Assembly: GCF_025460805.1 (NCBI RefSeq)
Contig: NZ_JAMXFJ010000001.1
Coordinates: 277,859 to 341,858, forward strand
Direction: 5' to 3'
Origin: Microvirga sesbaniae
GTDB lineage: Bacteria > Pseudomonadota > Alphaproteobacteria > Rhizobiales > Beijerinckiaceae
Length of the DNA stretch: 64,000 bases
The notes beneath the pieces are model-generated. The model saw only the letters and a list, made by a program, of their open reading frames with translations, was not told where the DNA came from and ran no database searches. This document shows, in pieces, positions 8,635-17,063 of the stretch. The position numbers and the translations under genes were made by a program. The first letter of the stretch is position 1, and each line of letters opens with the position of its first letter.

Positions 8635-9437
8635 TCGAAGACCGCTCCCTTCAACGTGCCTTTGAGCGCGGCCGCGATGGTGGACGTATAGCCCGCGAGA
8701 TCACGGCTGTTGATGTCGCGCGGGTGCGCAAGATCGATCTGGAAGATCTGCGAGATGCGCCCCGGCGACGGCGACATGAGAACGACGCGGTTTCCCAGGC
8801 ATACGGCTTCGCGCACGTTGTGCGTGACGAACACGATGGTCTTGCGGCTTCCCATCCAGATGCGCTGGATGTCGTCGTAGAGCTGGTCGCGCGTGAGCGC
8901 GTCGAGGGCGGCGAAAGGCTCGTCCATGAGCAGCACCTGGGGATCGGGAGCGAGTGCGCGCGCCAGCGCGACGCGCTGCTTCATGCCGCCGGAGAGCTCG
9001 TGCACATGCGCGTGCCTGAATTTCTCGAGGCCGACGAGCTTGAGAAAATGATCGGCGATGTCCCGGCGCTCGGCCCCCGTCAGGTCCGGCCGCAGCTTCA
9101 GCCCGAACATGACGTTGCCGAAGGCGTCGAGCCAGGGAAAAAGCGCCGATTCCTGGAACATGACGAGACGCTGGCGGCCGGGACCCTCCACGAGCTTGCC
9201 GTCGGCGAGCACCCGCCCTGAATCCGGCATGGTCAGCCCCGCCATGATGTCGAGGAGGGTGGACTTGCCGCATCCGCTCTGACCGATCAGGCAGACGAAT
9301 TCTCCCTCGGCGACGGTGAGGGACACGTCGTCCAGGGCCTGCACGGTGGCACGCGATGACGTGAATCGCTTGAAGACGTTCTCCACGATGAGCTTGGCAG
9401 GCGCGGCCGTCAGGGACTCAGGGTGGGACAGCTCCAT
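8631..9437 (-). CDS. ABC transporter ATP-binding protein, SsuB/TauB-like
   Basis: Cytoplasmic ATPase of 268 residues powering the importer. Walker A is GQSGCGKST, Q-loop in MFQESALFPWLDA, signature HELSGGMKQRVALARAL, Walker B VLLMDEPFAALD and the switch His in VFVTHNVREA. The C-terminus (SRDLAGYTS...) is the usual short tail of this subfamily. ATG at 9437 overlaps the binding-protein stop by one base (ATGA junction); a TTG one codon upstream is an alternative. The ATGA overlaps on both sides indicate translational coupling across the operon. Confidence 0.92.
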   Translation of the reverse strand: MELSHPESLTAAPAKLIVENVFKRFTSSRATVQALDDVSLTVAEGEFVCLIGQSGCGKSTLLDIMAGLTMPDSGRVLADGKLVEGPGRQRLVMFQESALFPWLDAFGNVMFGLKLRPDLTGAERRDIADHFLKLVGLEKFRHAHVHELSGGMKQRVALARALAPDPQVLLMDEPFAALDALTRDQLYDDIQRIWMGSRKTIVFVTHNVREAVCLGNRVVLMSPSPGRISQIFQIDLAHPRDINSRDLAGYTSTIAAALKGTLKGAVFE

Positions 9438-10423
9438 CAAGGCGCCTCGATCAGGCGGGAGAGGTCGGGCGTGTCGCGCAGGAAGCCCACCCGCTGGGCG
9501 CTGGTCACGAAGGATTGAAACGCCTCTCGGGTGGTGTCCGGCGTGATGACCATGCGGCTCCAGGCACGGGCGACGAGCTCGGGCGACATGTCGAGGCGGA
9601 ACGAGGCCTGCAGTTCCTCCCGGGCCAGGCGCTGCGCCTCGTCGGGATTGTTCCGGATCCAGTCGGTGAGCTCGCGATGGGCGGCCACGAAGCGCTTGGC
9701 GAGATCGCGGTTCTTCGACAGGAACCCGGCGCTCGAGACGAGGATGGTCGTGATCGCATCCTTCTCCTCGACCAGCACCTTGCCGCCGGCCTCGGATTCG
9801 AGCCGCGACACCCAGGGCTCGACGGTCCAGACCGCGTCGAGCTGCTTGCTCTGGAACAGGGAGAGCTGGTCCGGGTTGCTGGTGGGCACCACCTGGGCGT
9901 CGCCGCCGGTCTGGGTGATGCGCAATCCGCCCGCGACGAGCCAGGCCCGGGCTGCCACGTCCTGCGTGTTGCCGAACTGGGGCGTGGCGATGCGCTTGCC
10001 CTTGAAGTCGACGGGCTTCGACAGGGTGGAATCGCCCTGGACCACAAGGGCGGAGCCGCCGTTCACGGCGCCGCCGATGACGCGGACCTCGGCGCCGCGG
10101 GAGCGGGCATAGGCGTTGAGCGCGGGATTGGGCCCCACATAGGTCAGGTCGAGGGAATTGGCGAAGATCGCCTCCATGGCGCTCGGACCGGCATTATAGG
10201 TGTACCACTCGACCTTCACCCCTGGCCCGAGCCGCTCCGCGAACCAGCCGCGTCCCTGCCGCTCGAAGGCGCGGGCCACGAGGGCCTGCACATGGGTGAT
10301 GTTGGGAAAATGCCCGACCCGGACGGTCGTGGATTGCTGTGCCGCCGCCGGATTGTGAGCCGTGACGAGCGACAACGCCGCCAAGAGAACCGTCAAGAGA
10401 AGAAGCCGCCATCCGTACCGCAT
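9437..10423 (-). CDS. aliphatic-sulfonate-type ABC substrate-binding protein (SsuA-like)
   Basis: Periplasmic binding protein of 328 residues; first gene of the operon. A Sec signal peptide (RLLLLTVLLAALSLVTA, cleavage near PAAAQQ) precedes VRVGHFPNITHVQALVA, a start typical of SsuA/NrtA/TauA proteins. Further family marks are YTYNAGPSAMEAIFANSLDLTYVGPNPALNAY, the lobe-crossing FKGKRIATPQFGNTQDV, and QLDAVWTVEPWV (quoted in short parts). Binds an alkanesulfonate or related oxyanion by family inference. ATG at 10423 has a GGAG element just upstream on the coding strand's complement only weakly, so the start rests mainly on the signal peptide. Confidence 0.88.
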   Translation of the reverse strand: MRYGWRLLLLTVLLAALSLVTAHNPAAAQQSTTVRVGHFPNITHVQALVARAFERQGRGWFAERLGPGVKVEWYTYNAGPSAMEAIFANSLDLTYVGPNPALNAYARSRGAEVRVIGGAVNGGSALVVQGDSTLSKPVDFKGKRIATPQFGNTQDVAARAWLVAGGLRITQTGGDAQVVPTSNPDQLSLFQSKQLDAVWTVEPWVSRLESEAGGKVLVEEKDAITTILVSSAGFLSKNRDLAKRFVAAHRELTDWIRNNPDEAQRLAREELQASFRLDMSPELVARAWSRMVITPDTTREAFQSFVTSAQRVGFLRDTPDLSRLIEAP

Positions 10424-10778
10424 CGGAGGATCTCCAGTGACATCGGATCAAGGCTAGGGGTTCCCGGAGGAAGGTCAATGGGACGCCCGGGGAGGCGCCC
10501 GGCAAGCTCAGCATTATTTCCGGAACGAGGACGCAATTCCTGAAAACCTGCGGCCTGGGGCGGAAATCATTGGTTTTCCAACAAAAAATGCGATGGTCTC
10601 GGGAAATCTTAACCGATCGGTAACCATAATGGGCGTCGAATAATAGGCATTACGTAGCGTAAGAAATCCGCGACAGCCTGACCCGCCTCCGCTCTCCGAA
10701 CATGTTCTGCGGTTCTTCCGGGGAACCTGCTGGTGACGCCGTCGCAGGAGCAGCATTGTAGGGCGAGGAGAACCAAGG
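10424..10778. other. 355-base divergent intergenic region upstream of minD
   Basis: No gene is visible, in particular no minC. It holds TTGG-N4-CCAA at about 10571-10582, the perfect 10-base palindrome ACCGATCGGT at 10612-10621 flanked by TTA/TAA, and GAACATGTTC at 10698-10707. A good ribosome-binding site (GGCGAGGAG) precedes the minD ATG. These are candidate promoter elements for minDE and for the divergent importer. Confidence 0.4.
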
Positions 10779-11588
10779 ATGGCGAAAGTACTTGTCGTGA
10801 CATCGGGCAAGGGCGGTGTCGGAAAGACGACCTCGACCGCGGCCCTGGGCGCGGCGCTGGCGCAGAGCGGCCAGAAGGTGGCGGTGATCGATTTCGACGT
10901 CGGCCTGCGCAACCTGGATCTGATCATGGGTGCCGAGCGCCGCGTGGTGTTCGACCTGATCAACGTGATCAAGGGCGATGCGAAGCTGGAGCAGGCGCTC
11001 ATCCGCGACAAGCGCGTCGAGACCCTGTCTTTGCTCCCTGCTTCGCAGACCCGCGACAAGGACAACCTCACGGAGGAGGGCGTCGAGCGCGTCATCAACG
11101 GACTGCGCGAGAAGTTCGACTGGATCATCTGCGATAGCCCGGCCGGCATCGAACGCGGGGCCACGCTCGCCATGCGCCACGCGGATGTCGCCGTTGTCGT
11201 GACGAACCCGGAAGTCTCCTCCATCCGCGACTCCGACCGCATCATCGGCCTGCTCGATTCCAAGACGGAGAAGGCCGAAAAGGGCGAGCAGGTCGAAAAG
11301 CATCTTCTGCTCACGCGATACGACAATGCCCGCGCGCAGCGCGGCGAGATCCTCAAGGTGGAGGACGTGCTGGAGATCCTCTCGATCCCGCTTCTCGCCA
11401 TCATTCCCGAGAGCACCGAAGTGCTGCGCTCGTCGAACCTCGGCGCGCCGGTGACGCTCGGCAGCCCGAATTCGGCGCCGGCCCGCGCCTATCTCGATGC
11501 CGTGCGCAAGCTCCAGGGCGAGACGGTCGTCGAGGTGCAGAAGCAGCGCGGCCTGTTCAGCAAACTCTTCTCACGGAGGGCCGCATGA
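10779..11588 (+). CDS. minD: septum site-determining ATPase MinD
   Basis: Membrane-associating ParA/MinD ATPase that, with MinE, positions the division site. 269 residues, normal length. Deviant Walker [10 protein letters not shown] at about residues 10-18, switch I region [14 protein letters not shown] (about 38-51), Walker B-type ICDSPAGIE (about 117-125) and the C-terminal amphipathic membrane-targeting helix at [11 protein letters not shown]. The stop overlaps the minE start (ATGA at 11585-11588), so the two are translationally coupled. A minC gene, usually directly upstream, is missing from this locus. Confidence 0.97.
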   Translation: MAKVLVVTSGKGGVGKTTSTAALGAALAQSGQKVAVIDFDVGLRNLDLIMGAERRVVFDLINVIKGDAKLEQALIRDKRVETLSLLPASQTRDKDNLTEEGVERVINGLREKFDWIICDSPAGIERGATLAMRHADVAVVVTNPEVSSIRDSDRIIGLLDSKTEKAEKGEQVEKHLLLTRYDNARAQRGEILKVEDVLEILSIPLLAIIPESTEVLRSSNLGAPVTLGSPNSAPARAYLDAVRKLQGETVVEVQKQRGLFSKLFSRRAA

Positions 11589-11863
11589 GCCTTTTCAGCT
11601 TCTTCAAGCGCAACACGTCCGCGCCTGTTGCCCGCGAGCGGCTTCAGGTTCTGCTCGCTCATGAGCGCACCATCGTGGGCGGGGCCGAGTCCGATCTCGT
11701 GGCGATCCTGCGGGAGGAGATCATGGCGGTGATCGCCAAGCACATGGCGGTGCCGCAGGACAACGTTCAGATCAAGATGGATCGCGGCGCCTCCGTGTCG
11801 ACCCTCGAGGTCGATATCGAGATCCCGACCTCCATCGCCGCGGGCATGCGCCCCGCCGCGTAG
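11585..11863 (+). CDS. minE: cell division topological specificity factor MinE
   Basis: 92-residue MinE, which stimulates MinD ATPase and drives its oscillation. The N-terminal membrane-binding and anti-MinCD segment is [21 protein letters not shown] (shortened), followed by the conserved [22 protein letters not shown] and VQIKMDRG...LEVDIEIP core of the dimerisation domain. Overlaps minD by four bases. A hairpin ending in CTT lies 11 bases after the stop. Confidence 0.96.
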   Translation: MSLFSFFKRNTSAPVARERLQVLLAHERTIVGGAESDLVAILREEIMAVIAKHMAVPQDNVQIKMDRGASVSTLEVDIEIPTSIAAGMRPAA

Positions 11864-11873
11864 CGACGACAGA

Positions 11874-11920
11874 CGCTGGAGCGGCAGGCCCTCCCACCGG
11901 ACGGCTGCCTGCTCCAGCCT
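11874..11920 (+). terminator. hairpin downstream of minDE
   Basis: GCTGGAGC (11874-11881) pairs with GCTCCAGC (11911-11918), extended by an imperfect GGCAG/CTGCC pairing, and is followed by CTT. The T-run is weak, so termination is plausible rather than certain. Confidence 0.5.
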
Positions 11921-11963
11921 TGTGCGGCAAGGGTGCGACGGCCGCCCGGGTTGTCCACCTCGA

Positions 11964-12075
11964 ACGATGCTCAATTCCTTAAATGGCGCATCGTTCTTCG
12001 CGGACCCGAAGGGCCACGCCAGTGACCCGAAGGGCCGCGCCAGCGAATACCGGGTCCACTTTTCCGCACGATGCG
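11964..12075. repeat. family B repeat with duplicated inner segment
   Basis: Flanked by aacgatgctc on the left and cacgatgcgc on the right. Inside, GACCCGAAGGGCC(A/G)CGCCAG occurs twice in tandem (about 12001-12040), then GGGTCCACTTTT. It lies just upstream of the DUF5996 gene. Confidence 0.6.
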
Positions 12076-12115
12076 CTATCTCTGCATCATCTTCGTTCCT
12101 CAGGAGAGGCGCTCG

Positions 12116-13051
12116 ATGGGCAATGCTTCCTGGCCTGAACTGTCCTATCCCGTTTGGCGCGACACGGCGGCGACGCTCCAGCTCTGGACACAGATCGTCG
12201 GCAAGATCCGGCTGTCGCTCTCGCCCTGGCTCAATCACGGCTGGCAGGTGCCGCTCTACGTGACCGCAAGGGGGCTGGGCACGTCGTCCATGCCCGTCGG
12301 GCACGAAATCCTGGAGATCGAGTTCGACTTCCTGTCCCACCTCCTGCGCATGCGCATGAGCAGCGGCGAGGAGCGGGAGCTGCCGCTGCAGCCCCAGAGC
12401 GTGGCGGATTTCTATGCGCGGATCCGCGCCGTCCTGGAGGATCTGCGCATCGAAGTCGCCATCAACGAGATGCCGAACGAGGTGGCGGATCCCATCCGCT
12501 TCTCCGAGGATCGCGTCCATGCCTCTTACGACCCGGACGCCGCGCATCGCTTCTGGCGCGCGCTCGTTCAGGCGGACCGGGTGTTTAAGCTTTTTCGCAG
12601 CGGGTTTGTGGGCAAGTCCTCACCGGTGCACTTCTTCTGGGGCAGCTTTGACCTCGCGGTGACGCGCTTCTCCGGGCGGACCGCGCCCCTGCATCCGGGA
12701 GGGGTGCCCGGGCTCCCGGATCCGGTGACCCGCGAGGCCTATTCGCACGAGGTCTCGAGTGCCGGATTCTGGCCCGGCAGCGATGCCTTCCCGCAGCCGG
12801 CCTTCTACTCCTACGCCTATCCGGAGCCGCCGGGCTTCCGCGAGGCCGCCGTGCCGCAGGGTGCTTCGTTCGACACCACGCTGGGAGAGTTCATTCTGCC
12901 CTACGACACGGTGCGCCAATCGGCCGATCCGGATGCGCTGCTGCTCGACTTCCTCGTTGCGACCTACAATGCCGCGGCCGACGCGGGGCACTGGGACCGT
13001 GCGGCGCTCGAATGCGCCATCGGCGCGCCGGCGCGGGTGCGGGCGGTTTAG
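12116..13051 (+). CDS. DUF5996 family protein
   Basis: 311-residue soluble protein of unknown function. The opening WPELSYPVWRDTAATLQLWTQIVGK and VHFFWGSFDLAVTRFSGR (quoted in short form) are hallmarks of the DUF5996 family, as is the aspartate/proline-rich central part with EAYSHEVSSAGFWPG. No signal peptide or membrane span. The frame is open to 12071, but the ATG at 12116 has a strong AGGAGAGGC site six bases upstream and gives the family start (M-x-x-x-x-WPEL). No operon partner. Confidence 0.85.
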   Translation: MGNASWPELSYPVWRDTAATLQLWTQIVGKIRLSLSPWLNHGWQVPLYVTARGLGTSSMPVGHEILEIEFDFLSHLLRMRMSSGEERELPLQPQSVADFYARIRAVLEDLRIEVAINEMPNEVADPIRFSEDRVHASYDPDAAHRFWRALVQADRVFKLFRSGFVGKSSPVHFFWGSFDLAVTRFSGRTAPLHPGGVPGLPDPVTREAYSHEVSSAGFWPGSDAFPQPAFYSYAYPEPPGFREAAVPQGASFDTTLGEFILPYDTVRQSADPDALLLDFLVATYNAAADAGHWDRAALECAIGAPARVRAV

Positions 13052-13223
13052 ACGCGCCGTTTCGCAAGGTGATGACGTTTCCCCTTCTCTTCGGCAGCTC
13101 TCGGAAGAGATGCGCGCCTATCCGGAATTGCCGTTGAAGTCACGCGGGCGGCGTCGATTGCCACGTCTGCGCCACATACCCTCTCTAGCCCTAAGGCCGG
13201 ACCAAGGCTCCGTCGTCGAGTGA

Positions 13224-13985
13224 ATGTGCGAGGACCCCATGCAGGTTGGCGATCTGTCCCGGACCCAAACGCCACAGGAGCCGCGCGACAATGCGGCCCT
13301 TCAGGCGATGCGCATTCTTCTGGTGATCGGCCTCATGAGTGCCGGATGGCTGGCGCTGTGGCGTTTCCAGGCGGGCAGTCCAGCCGCAGAGGGCATGGTG
13401 TCCGTGGCGCCGCCGGAGACCGTCATCGTGGAGACGCGCCCCGCCGCTCCCGCGGATCGGGCCGAACCCCTTCAGGTGGCCGACGCGGATGCATCGGTGC
13501 CGGCTGCCTTGCCCGTGAAGCGGCCCGCCATCGTGTCTCCGCCGGATCCCGACGAGGACGATCCGGAGTCCTTCCTCGCCGAGCCGGTCATCGATTCTGC
13601 CTCCCTGGGCGCCTCTCGCGATCAGTCCCTCGCCGTTCTGAAGCAGTTCGAAGCCATCATCGGACAATCGTCCAAGACGGGAGCGACCAAAACAGGAGCG
13701 GCCAAGCCACCCGCGGATGCGCCCGCCGACATGAACATGACCGGCACTGTCACGCAGCAGGCGAGCCGCACGGCGTCCTATGTGCCTGCCGGCGAATCCG
13801 CCTCGGCCCTCGTGGATCTCAACAAAGGTTCCGTCGAGCAGTTGAACACTCTGAGAGGTGCAGGATCCCTCGGCCGCGCGATCGTGAGAGGGCGCCCGTA
13901 CAAGTCCGTGGAGGATCTGGTGACCAAGAGGGTGGTGCGCCGCACCGCGTTCGAGCGGATCAAGGATCAGGTCACCGTGCAGTAG
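13224..13985 (+). CDS. membrane-anchored helix-hairpin-helix (ComEA-like) protein
   Basis: 253 residues. A single hydrophobic segment at about residues 28-46 (MRILLVIGLMSAGWLALW) anchors it, followed by about 140 residues of acidic, Pro/Ala-rich linker. The C-terminal 60 residues carry a helix-hairpin-helix domain: SALVDLNKGSVEQLNTLRGAG, GRAIVRGRPY and SVEDLV, close to the ComEA DNA-binding repeat (LNxAxxxxLxxLPGIG). The hairpin glycines are present (RGAGSLGRAIV) although the first loop lacks the usual proline. It may bind DNA outside the membrane or just be structural. Followed 76 bases later by the TPP riboswitch but not obviously part of that operon. Confidence 0.65.
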   Translation: MCEDPMQVGDLSRTQTPQEPRDNAALQAMRILLVIGLMSAGWLALWRFQAGSPAAEGMVSVAPPETVIVETRPAAPADRAEPLQVADADASVPAALPVKRPAIVSPPDPDEDDPESFLAEPVIDSASLGASRDQSLAVLKQFEAIIGQSSKTGATKTGAAKPPADAPADMNMTGTVTQQASRTASYVPAGESASALVDLNKGSVEQLNTLRGAGSLGRAIVRGRPYKSVEDLVTKRVVRRTAFERIKDQVTVQ

Positions 13986-14061
13986 CTGTCGCGACCCGTC
14001 GCCAGCAGGCGTGCGACCCGCTTGCCATGGAACGACGGAAGGTGCTAAGCAGGTCTCATCA

Positions 14062-14152
14062 ATCAGGGGTGCTCCGTATAGCCGGGGCTGAGATGACGGC
14101 GCGAAGCCGTTGGACCCTCAAGCTGATCTGGGTAATGCCAGCGGAGCGAGGT
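14062..14152 (+). promoter_or_regulatory. TPP (THI-box) riboswitch
   Basis: Contains the conserved THI-element segments in order: AGGGGTGC (14064-14071), GGCTGAGAT (14086-14094), an extra stem-loop ACGGCGCGAAGCCGT (about 14096-14110), ACCCTC (14114-14119), CTGATCTGGGTAATGCCAGCG (14123-14142, quoted from its core) and GGAGCGAGG. The last segment overlaps the ribosome-binding site of the next gene (ATG at 14157), so ligand binding should block translation initiation; no terminator stem with a T-run is seen. Confidence 0.95.
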
Positions 14153-14156
14153 GACG

Positions 14157-14765
14157 ATGTTTTCCGGCGCACAGATTTCCCTCTACCCGATGACCGACGA
14201 TTTCGTCGACGTCATCCTCGGCGCCATCGGGGCGCTTGAACCGTATCGCCCCAATGTCCGCATCGAAACGGACGACGTCTCCACGTTGATCGTCGGCCCG
14301 CCGGAGCAGCTGTTCCCGGCCATGCGCGACCTGTTCCTCGCCGCGTCCCGCCGCGGCGTTCACTGCGTGCTCGCCGCCACCGTCTCGCGCGGCTGTCCGG
14401 GCGAACCCGACGACCCGATCTGCACGCCGATCACCGGTTCGAGCCACGATCAGCCTCTCGCGGCGCGCATCGCGTCCGCCGTCCGGCACGTGGAGGCGGC
14501 GCCGCCGACCGGCCAGGTCGTGGCCGCGCAGTTCTCGCTCTATCCGCTCGGCAGCGGGCACCACATGGACGAGATCTACGGCTGTATCGACTTTCTCAAG
14601 GCATCGGGCGTGTTCGACCGTTCGAAGAACTTCTGCACCAAGCTGCGCGGCGATGCCGGCCCGGTCTTCGCCACCCTGAGCGAAGCCTTCCTGCGCTTCG
14701 GCGCCCCGCAGGGGCATGTGGCGCTCGATCTAAAGGTCTCGGCGAACAGCCCGAGCAAAGCGTAA
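14157..14765 (+). CDS. ykoF: YkoF-family thiamin/HMP-binding protein
   Basis: 202-residue soluble protein of the YkoF family, which in Bacillus binds thiamin and hydroxymethylpyrimidine and accompanies the YkoEDC transporter. It has two tandem copies of an ACT-like half, each opening with the same pattern: GAQISLYPMTDDF (residues 4-16) and AAQFSLYPLGSGHHMDEIY (about 122-140). A cysteine-containing CGCPGE-like stretch in the first half (SRGCPGEPDD) is characteristic. The ATG at 14157 follows the riboswitch ribosome-binding site by seven bases; a GTG two codons upstream is possible but inside the aptamer end. First gene of ykoFEDC. Confidence 0.88.
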   Translation: MFSGAQISLYPMTDDFVDVILGAIGALEPYRPNVRIETDDVSTLIVGPPEQLFPAMRDLFLAASRRGVHCVLAATVSRGCPGEPDDPICTPITGSSHDQPLAARIASAVRHVEAAPPTGQVVAAQFSLYPLGSGHHMDEIYGCIDFLKASGVFDRSKNFCTKLRGDAGPVFATLSEAFLRFGAPQGHVALDLKVSANSPSKA

Positions 14766-14806
14766 GTCCTCGCACAATACATTCGCCTCACATCAAGGAG
14801 CTTGTC

Positions 14807-15391
14807 ATGTCCGTGACCCGTGGCTGGACATTGAGAGAGACCCTCATCGTCACCGTGATCGGCGCAGTGTTCGCCGTGCTCTATCTCGGCTGGGTGCAGG
14901 TGTGGCTGATCGCCCAGGCGGTGTTCGGCCCCCTGACGATGGACGTGGTGATGGGGTTCTGGTTCGTCGCCTCGATGGTGGCGGCCGCCATCATCCGCAA
15001 GCCCGGCGCGGCCCTAGCGGCCGAAGTGCTCGCGGCTGCCGTGCAGGTGCTGCTGGGAAGTCCGGCCGGCCTGCTGCTCATCGTCAGCGGCATCGTCCAG
15101 GGCGCGGGTGCCGAAGCCGTCTTCGCCGCAACCCGCTGGCGCAACTACTCGCTGCCGGTGCTGATGGCCGCGGGCGTGGGCGCGGCAATCTTCTCCTACG
15201 TCTATACCTGGATCCGGTTCGATTACGGGGCCCTGCAGCCGGCGCTGCTCATCGCGATGTTTGCGCTGCGCTGCGCGAGCGGCGCGCTCCTCGGCGGGTG
15301 GCTCGCCCATGTGATCGTGCGGGCACTCTACAGGACGGGCGCGCTCGCGGGCCTTGCGATCGATGTCGAGAAGCGCTCCGCCGCCGCCTGA
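14807..15391 (+). CDS. ykoE: ECF transporter substrate-specificity component YkoE (thiamin precursor)
   Basis: Membrane S-component of 194 residues with about five hydrophobic helices (TLIVTVIGAVFAVLYLGW, VVMGFWFVASMVAAAII, LLLIVSGIVQGAG, LPVLMAAGVGAAIFSYVY, LLIAMFALRCASGALLGGW). The WTLRETL opening and LLGSPAGLLLIVSGIVQG segment are typical of YkoE. It recognises hydroxymethylpyrimidine or a related thiamin precursor, by analogy with the TPP-riboswitch-controlled B. subtilis operon. A ribosome-binding site (CAAGGAG) precedes the ATG. The following ykoD gene starts inside its last 29 bases. Confidence 0.88.
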   Translation: MSVTRGWTLRETLIVTVIGAVFAVLYLGWVQVWLIAQAVFGPLTMDVVMGFWFVASMVAAAIIRKPGAALAAEVLAAAVQVLLGSPAGLLLIVSGIVQGAGAEAVFAATRWRNYSLPVLMAAGVGAAIFSYVYTWIRFDYGALQPALLIAMFALRCASGALLGGWLAHVIVRALYRTGALAGLAIDVEKRSAAA

Positions 15392-17063
15392 ACCCGCCGC
15401 GGAGTGGCGCGGGGTCGAGGTTGCCTATCCTTTCGCCGGGCGCCCTGCGATCGGGCCCGTCGATTGCCAGGTCCGGCAGGGCGAGCGGGTGCTCCTCCTC
15501 GGCCCGTCGGGCTCGGGCAAGTCGACGTTGCTGCTGGCGCTGACGGGTCTCGTTCCCGACAGCATCCCGGCGGAGGTGAAAGGCGAGATCCGTCTCTTCG
15601 GCCGGGATGCCGGCTCGCGAAAGCCCTGGGACTGGGCGCGCCATGTGGCCCAGTACTTTCAGGACGCGGACCAGACGCTCTGCGGCATGCGCGTGGAGGA
15701 CGAACTCGCGTTCGCGCTCGAGAACCGCGCCATGCCGCCGGAGGTCATCGCGCGGGCCGTCACGGAGGTCATGCGGAAGGTCGGCGTGCCCGAGGAATGG
15801 CGCCACCGTCCCTCGGCGCAGCTCTCGGGCGGGGAGCGCCAGCTCGTGGCTCTCGCCGCCACCCTGATCCAGGACGCGCCGCTGTTCGTCGCCGACGAGC
15901 CCACGGCGCATCTGGCCCCGGAGGCCGCGCGGCGCCTGCATGCGCTGCTGATCGCCCGCGAGGGCGGACGGACCGTTCTCATCGTCGACCACAGGCTCGA
16001 TGGACTGATCGAATCCATCGACCGCGTGGTCGTGCTCGGCCGCGGCGGAACCGTTGTTGCCGAGGGCGACCCGCGCCGGGTCTTCCGTGAGGAGCGCGCG
16101 CTGCTGCAGTCCCACGGAATCTGGTGCCCCGCGTCGAGCGCCCTCGATGCGGAGCTGATGCGCGCCGGCGTCGCGGCGCCCGTCGCCCCGTTGTCCGTCG
16201 CGGAAGCGCTCGCGCATCTCGATCCCGAGGCGGCATCTCCGGCCTGCCTCGACAAAGCGCGTCCCGCCGTCGAAGCCTTCGTGGCCTCCGTCGGTCCCTC
16301 CGTCATCCTGCGCGAGACCCCCGCGCTCGTGCAGTTGCGACAGGCCGAGTGCGCGCCGTTCCTCGGCCCGACCGTGCTGCGCGGCGTCGACCTCGCGCTC
16401 CGCGAGGGCGAGATGCTCGGCGTGCTGGGGCGAAACGGGGCCGGCAAATCCACGCTGGGCCTGTGTCTCGCGGGCCTCCTGCCGCTGAAGGCCGGCACAC
16501 GCCGGGGCCCGGCGGGCGGGTATGCCTTCCAGCGCGCCGAAAACCAGTTCACCGCCGGCACCGTGCATGAGGAGCTGCTGACCGCGCTGCCGGCGCGGCT
16601 GACGGGGGACGAGAAAGATCGGCGCGCGGCGGCGGCGCTGGATACCTGGGGGCTCGCGGCGCTTGCACAACACCATCCCTTCGAGCTGTCGCAGGGCCAG
16701 AAGCGCAAGCTCGCCCTGGCCTCGCTCACGCTCTCCGACCGCTGGCCGCTCCTCGTGCTCGACGAGCCCATGGCCGGGCTCGACGCGTCCGGAGCCGCGC
16801 TGCTCATGCGGGAAATTCTGTCGTTGCGCGAGAGCGGACGCACCATCGCGCTGATCACTCACGACATGGACCTCGCGTTGAGGCTCTGTCCGCGCTCCAT
16901 CGTGGTGGGGGAGGGAGGGATCCTGGCCGACGGCCCGACACAGGAGCTGATGAGCGACGGCGCTCTTCTGGCGCGCGCCGGGCTCACGGAGCCCGGATCG
17001 GCTGCCGCGACGCGATGGCTCAAGGCCGCGGCCCTGCGGATGGGGGCGCCGGTTCCATGCTGA
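15363..17063 (+). CDS. ykoD: ECF transporter duplicated ATPase YkoD
   Basis: A 566-residue double ABC ATPase energising the importer. First nucleotide-binding domain: Walker A GPSGSGKST, Q-loop YFQDADQTLCG, signature LSGGERQLVALA, Walker B LFVADEPTAHL, switch His in IVDHRLDG. Second domain: Walker A GRNGAGKST (about residue 355), Q-loop AFQRAENQF, signature LSQGQKRKLALA, Walker B LLVLDEPMAGLD, switch His in LITHDMDL. Both halves look catalytically intact. The Q-rich loops (FQ-A-x-x-Q) are those of ECF-type CbiO ATPases. ATG at 15363 overlaps ykoE by 29 bases; a TTG nine bases upstream is possible. The stop overlaps ykoC by seven bases. Confidence 0.93.
   Translation: MSRSAPPPPEPAAEWRGVEVAYPFAGRPAIGPVDCQVRQGERVLLLGPSGSGKSTLLLALTGLVPDSIPAEVKGEIRLFGRDAGSRKPWDWARHVAQYFQDADQTLCGMRVEDELAFALENRAMPPEVIARAVTEVMRKVGVPEEWRHRPSAQLSGGERQLVALAATLIQDAPLFVADEPTAHLAPEAARRLHALLIAREGGRTVLIVDHRLDGLIESIDRVVVLGRGGTVVAEGDPRRVFREERALLQSHGIWCPASSALDAELMRAGVAAPVAPLSVAEALAHLDPEAASPACLDKARPAVEAFVASVGPSVILRETPALVQLRQAECAPFLGPTVLRGVDLALREGEMLGVLGRNGAGKSTLGLCLAGLLPLKAGTRRGPAGGYAFQRAENQFTAGTVHEELLTALPARLTGDEKDRRAAAALDTWGLAALAQHHPFELSQGQKRKLALASLTLSDRWPLLVLDEPMAGLDASGAALLMREILSLRESGRTIALITHDMDLALRLCPRSIVVGEGGILADGPTQELMSDGALLARAGLTEPGSAAATRWLKAAALRMGAPVPC

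Noticed and set aside
5182..8691. 1169-codon plus-strand open frame
   Set aside because: Lies antisense to gcd and the ABC genes; composition is Arg/Gly/His-rich and non-protein-like; the minus-strand genes have clear domains.
10698..10707. GAACATGTTC upstream of minD as a LexA box
   Set aside because: The alphaproteobacterial SOS box is GTTC-N7-GTTC, which this is not; a 10-base palindrome alone is not enough.
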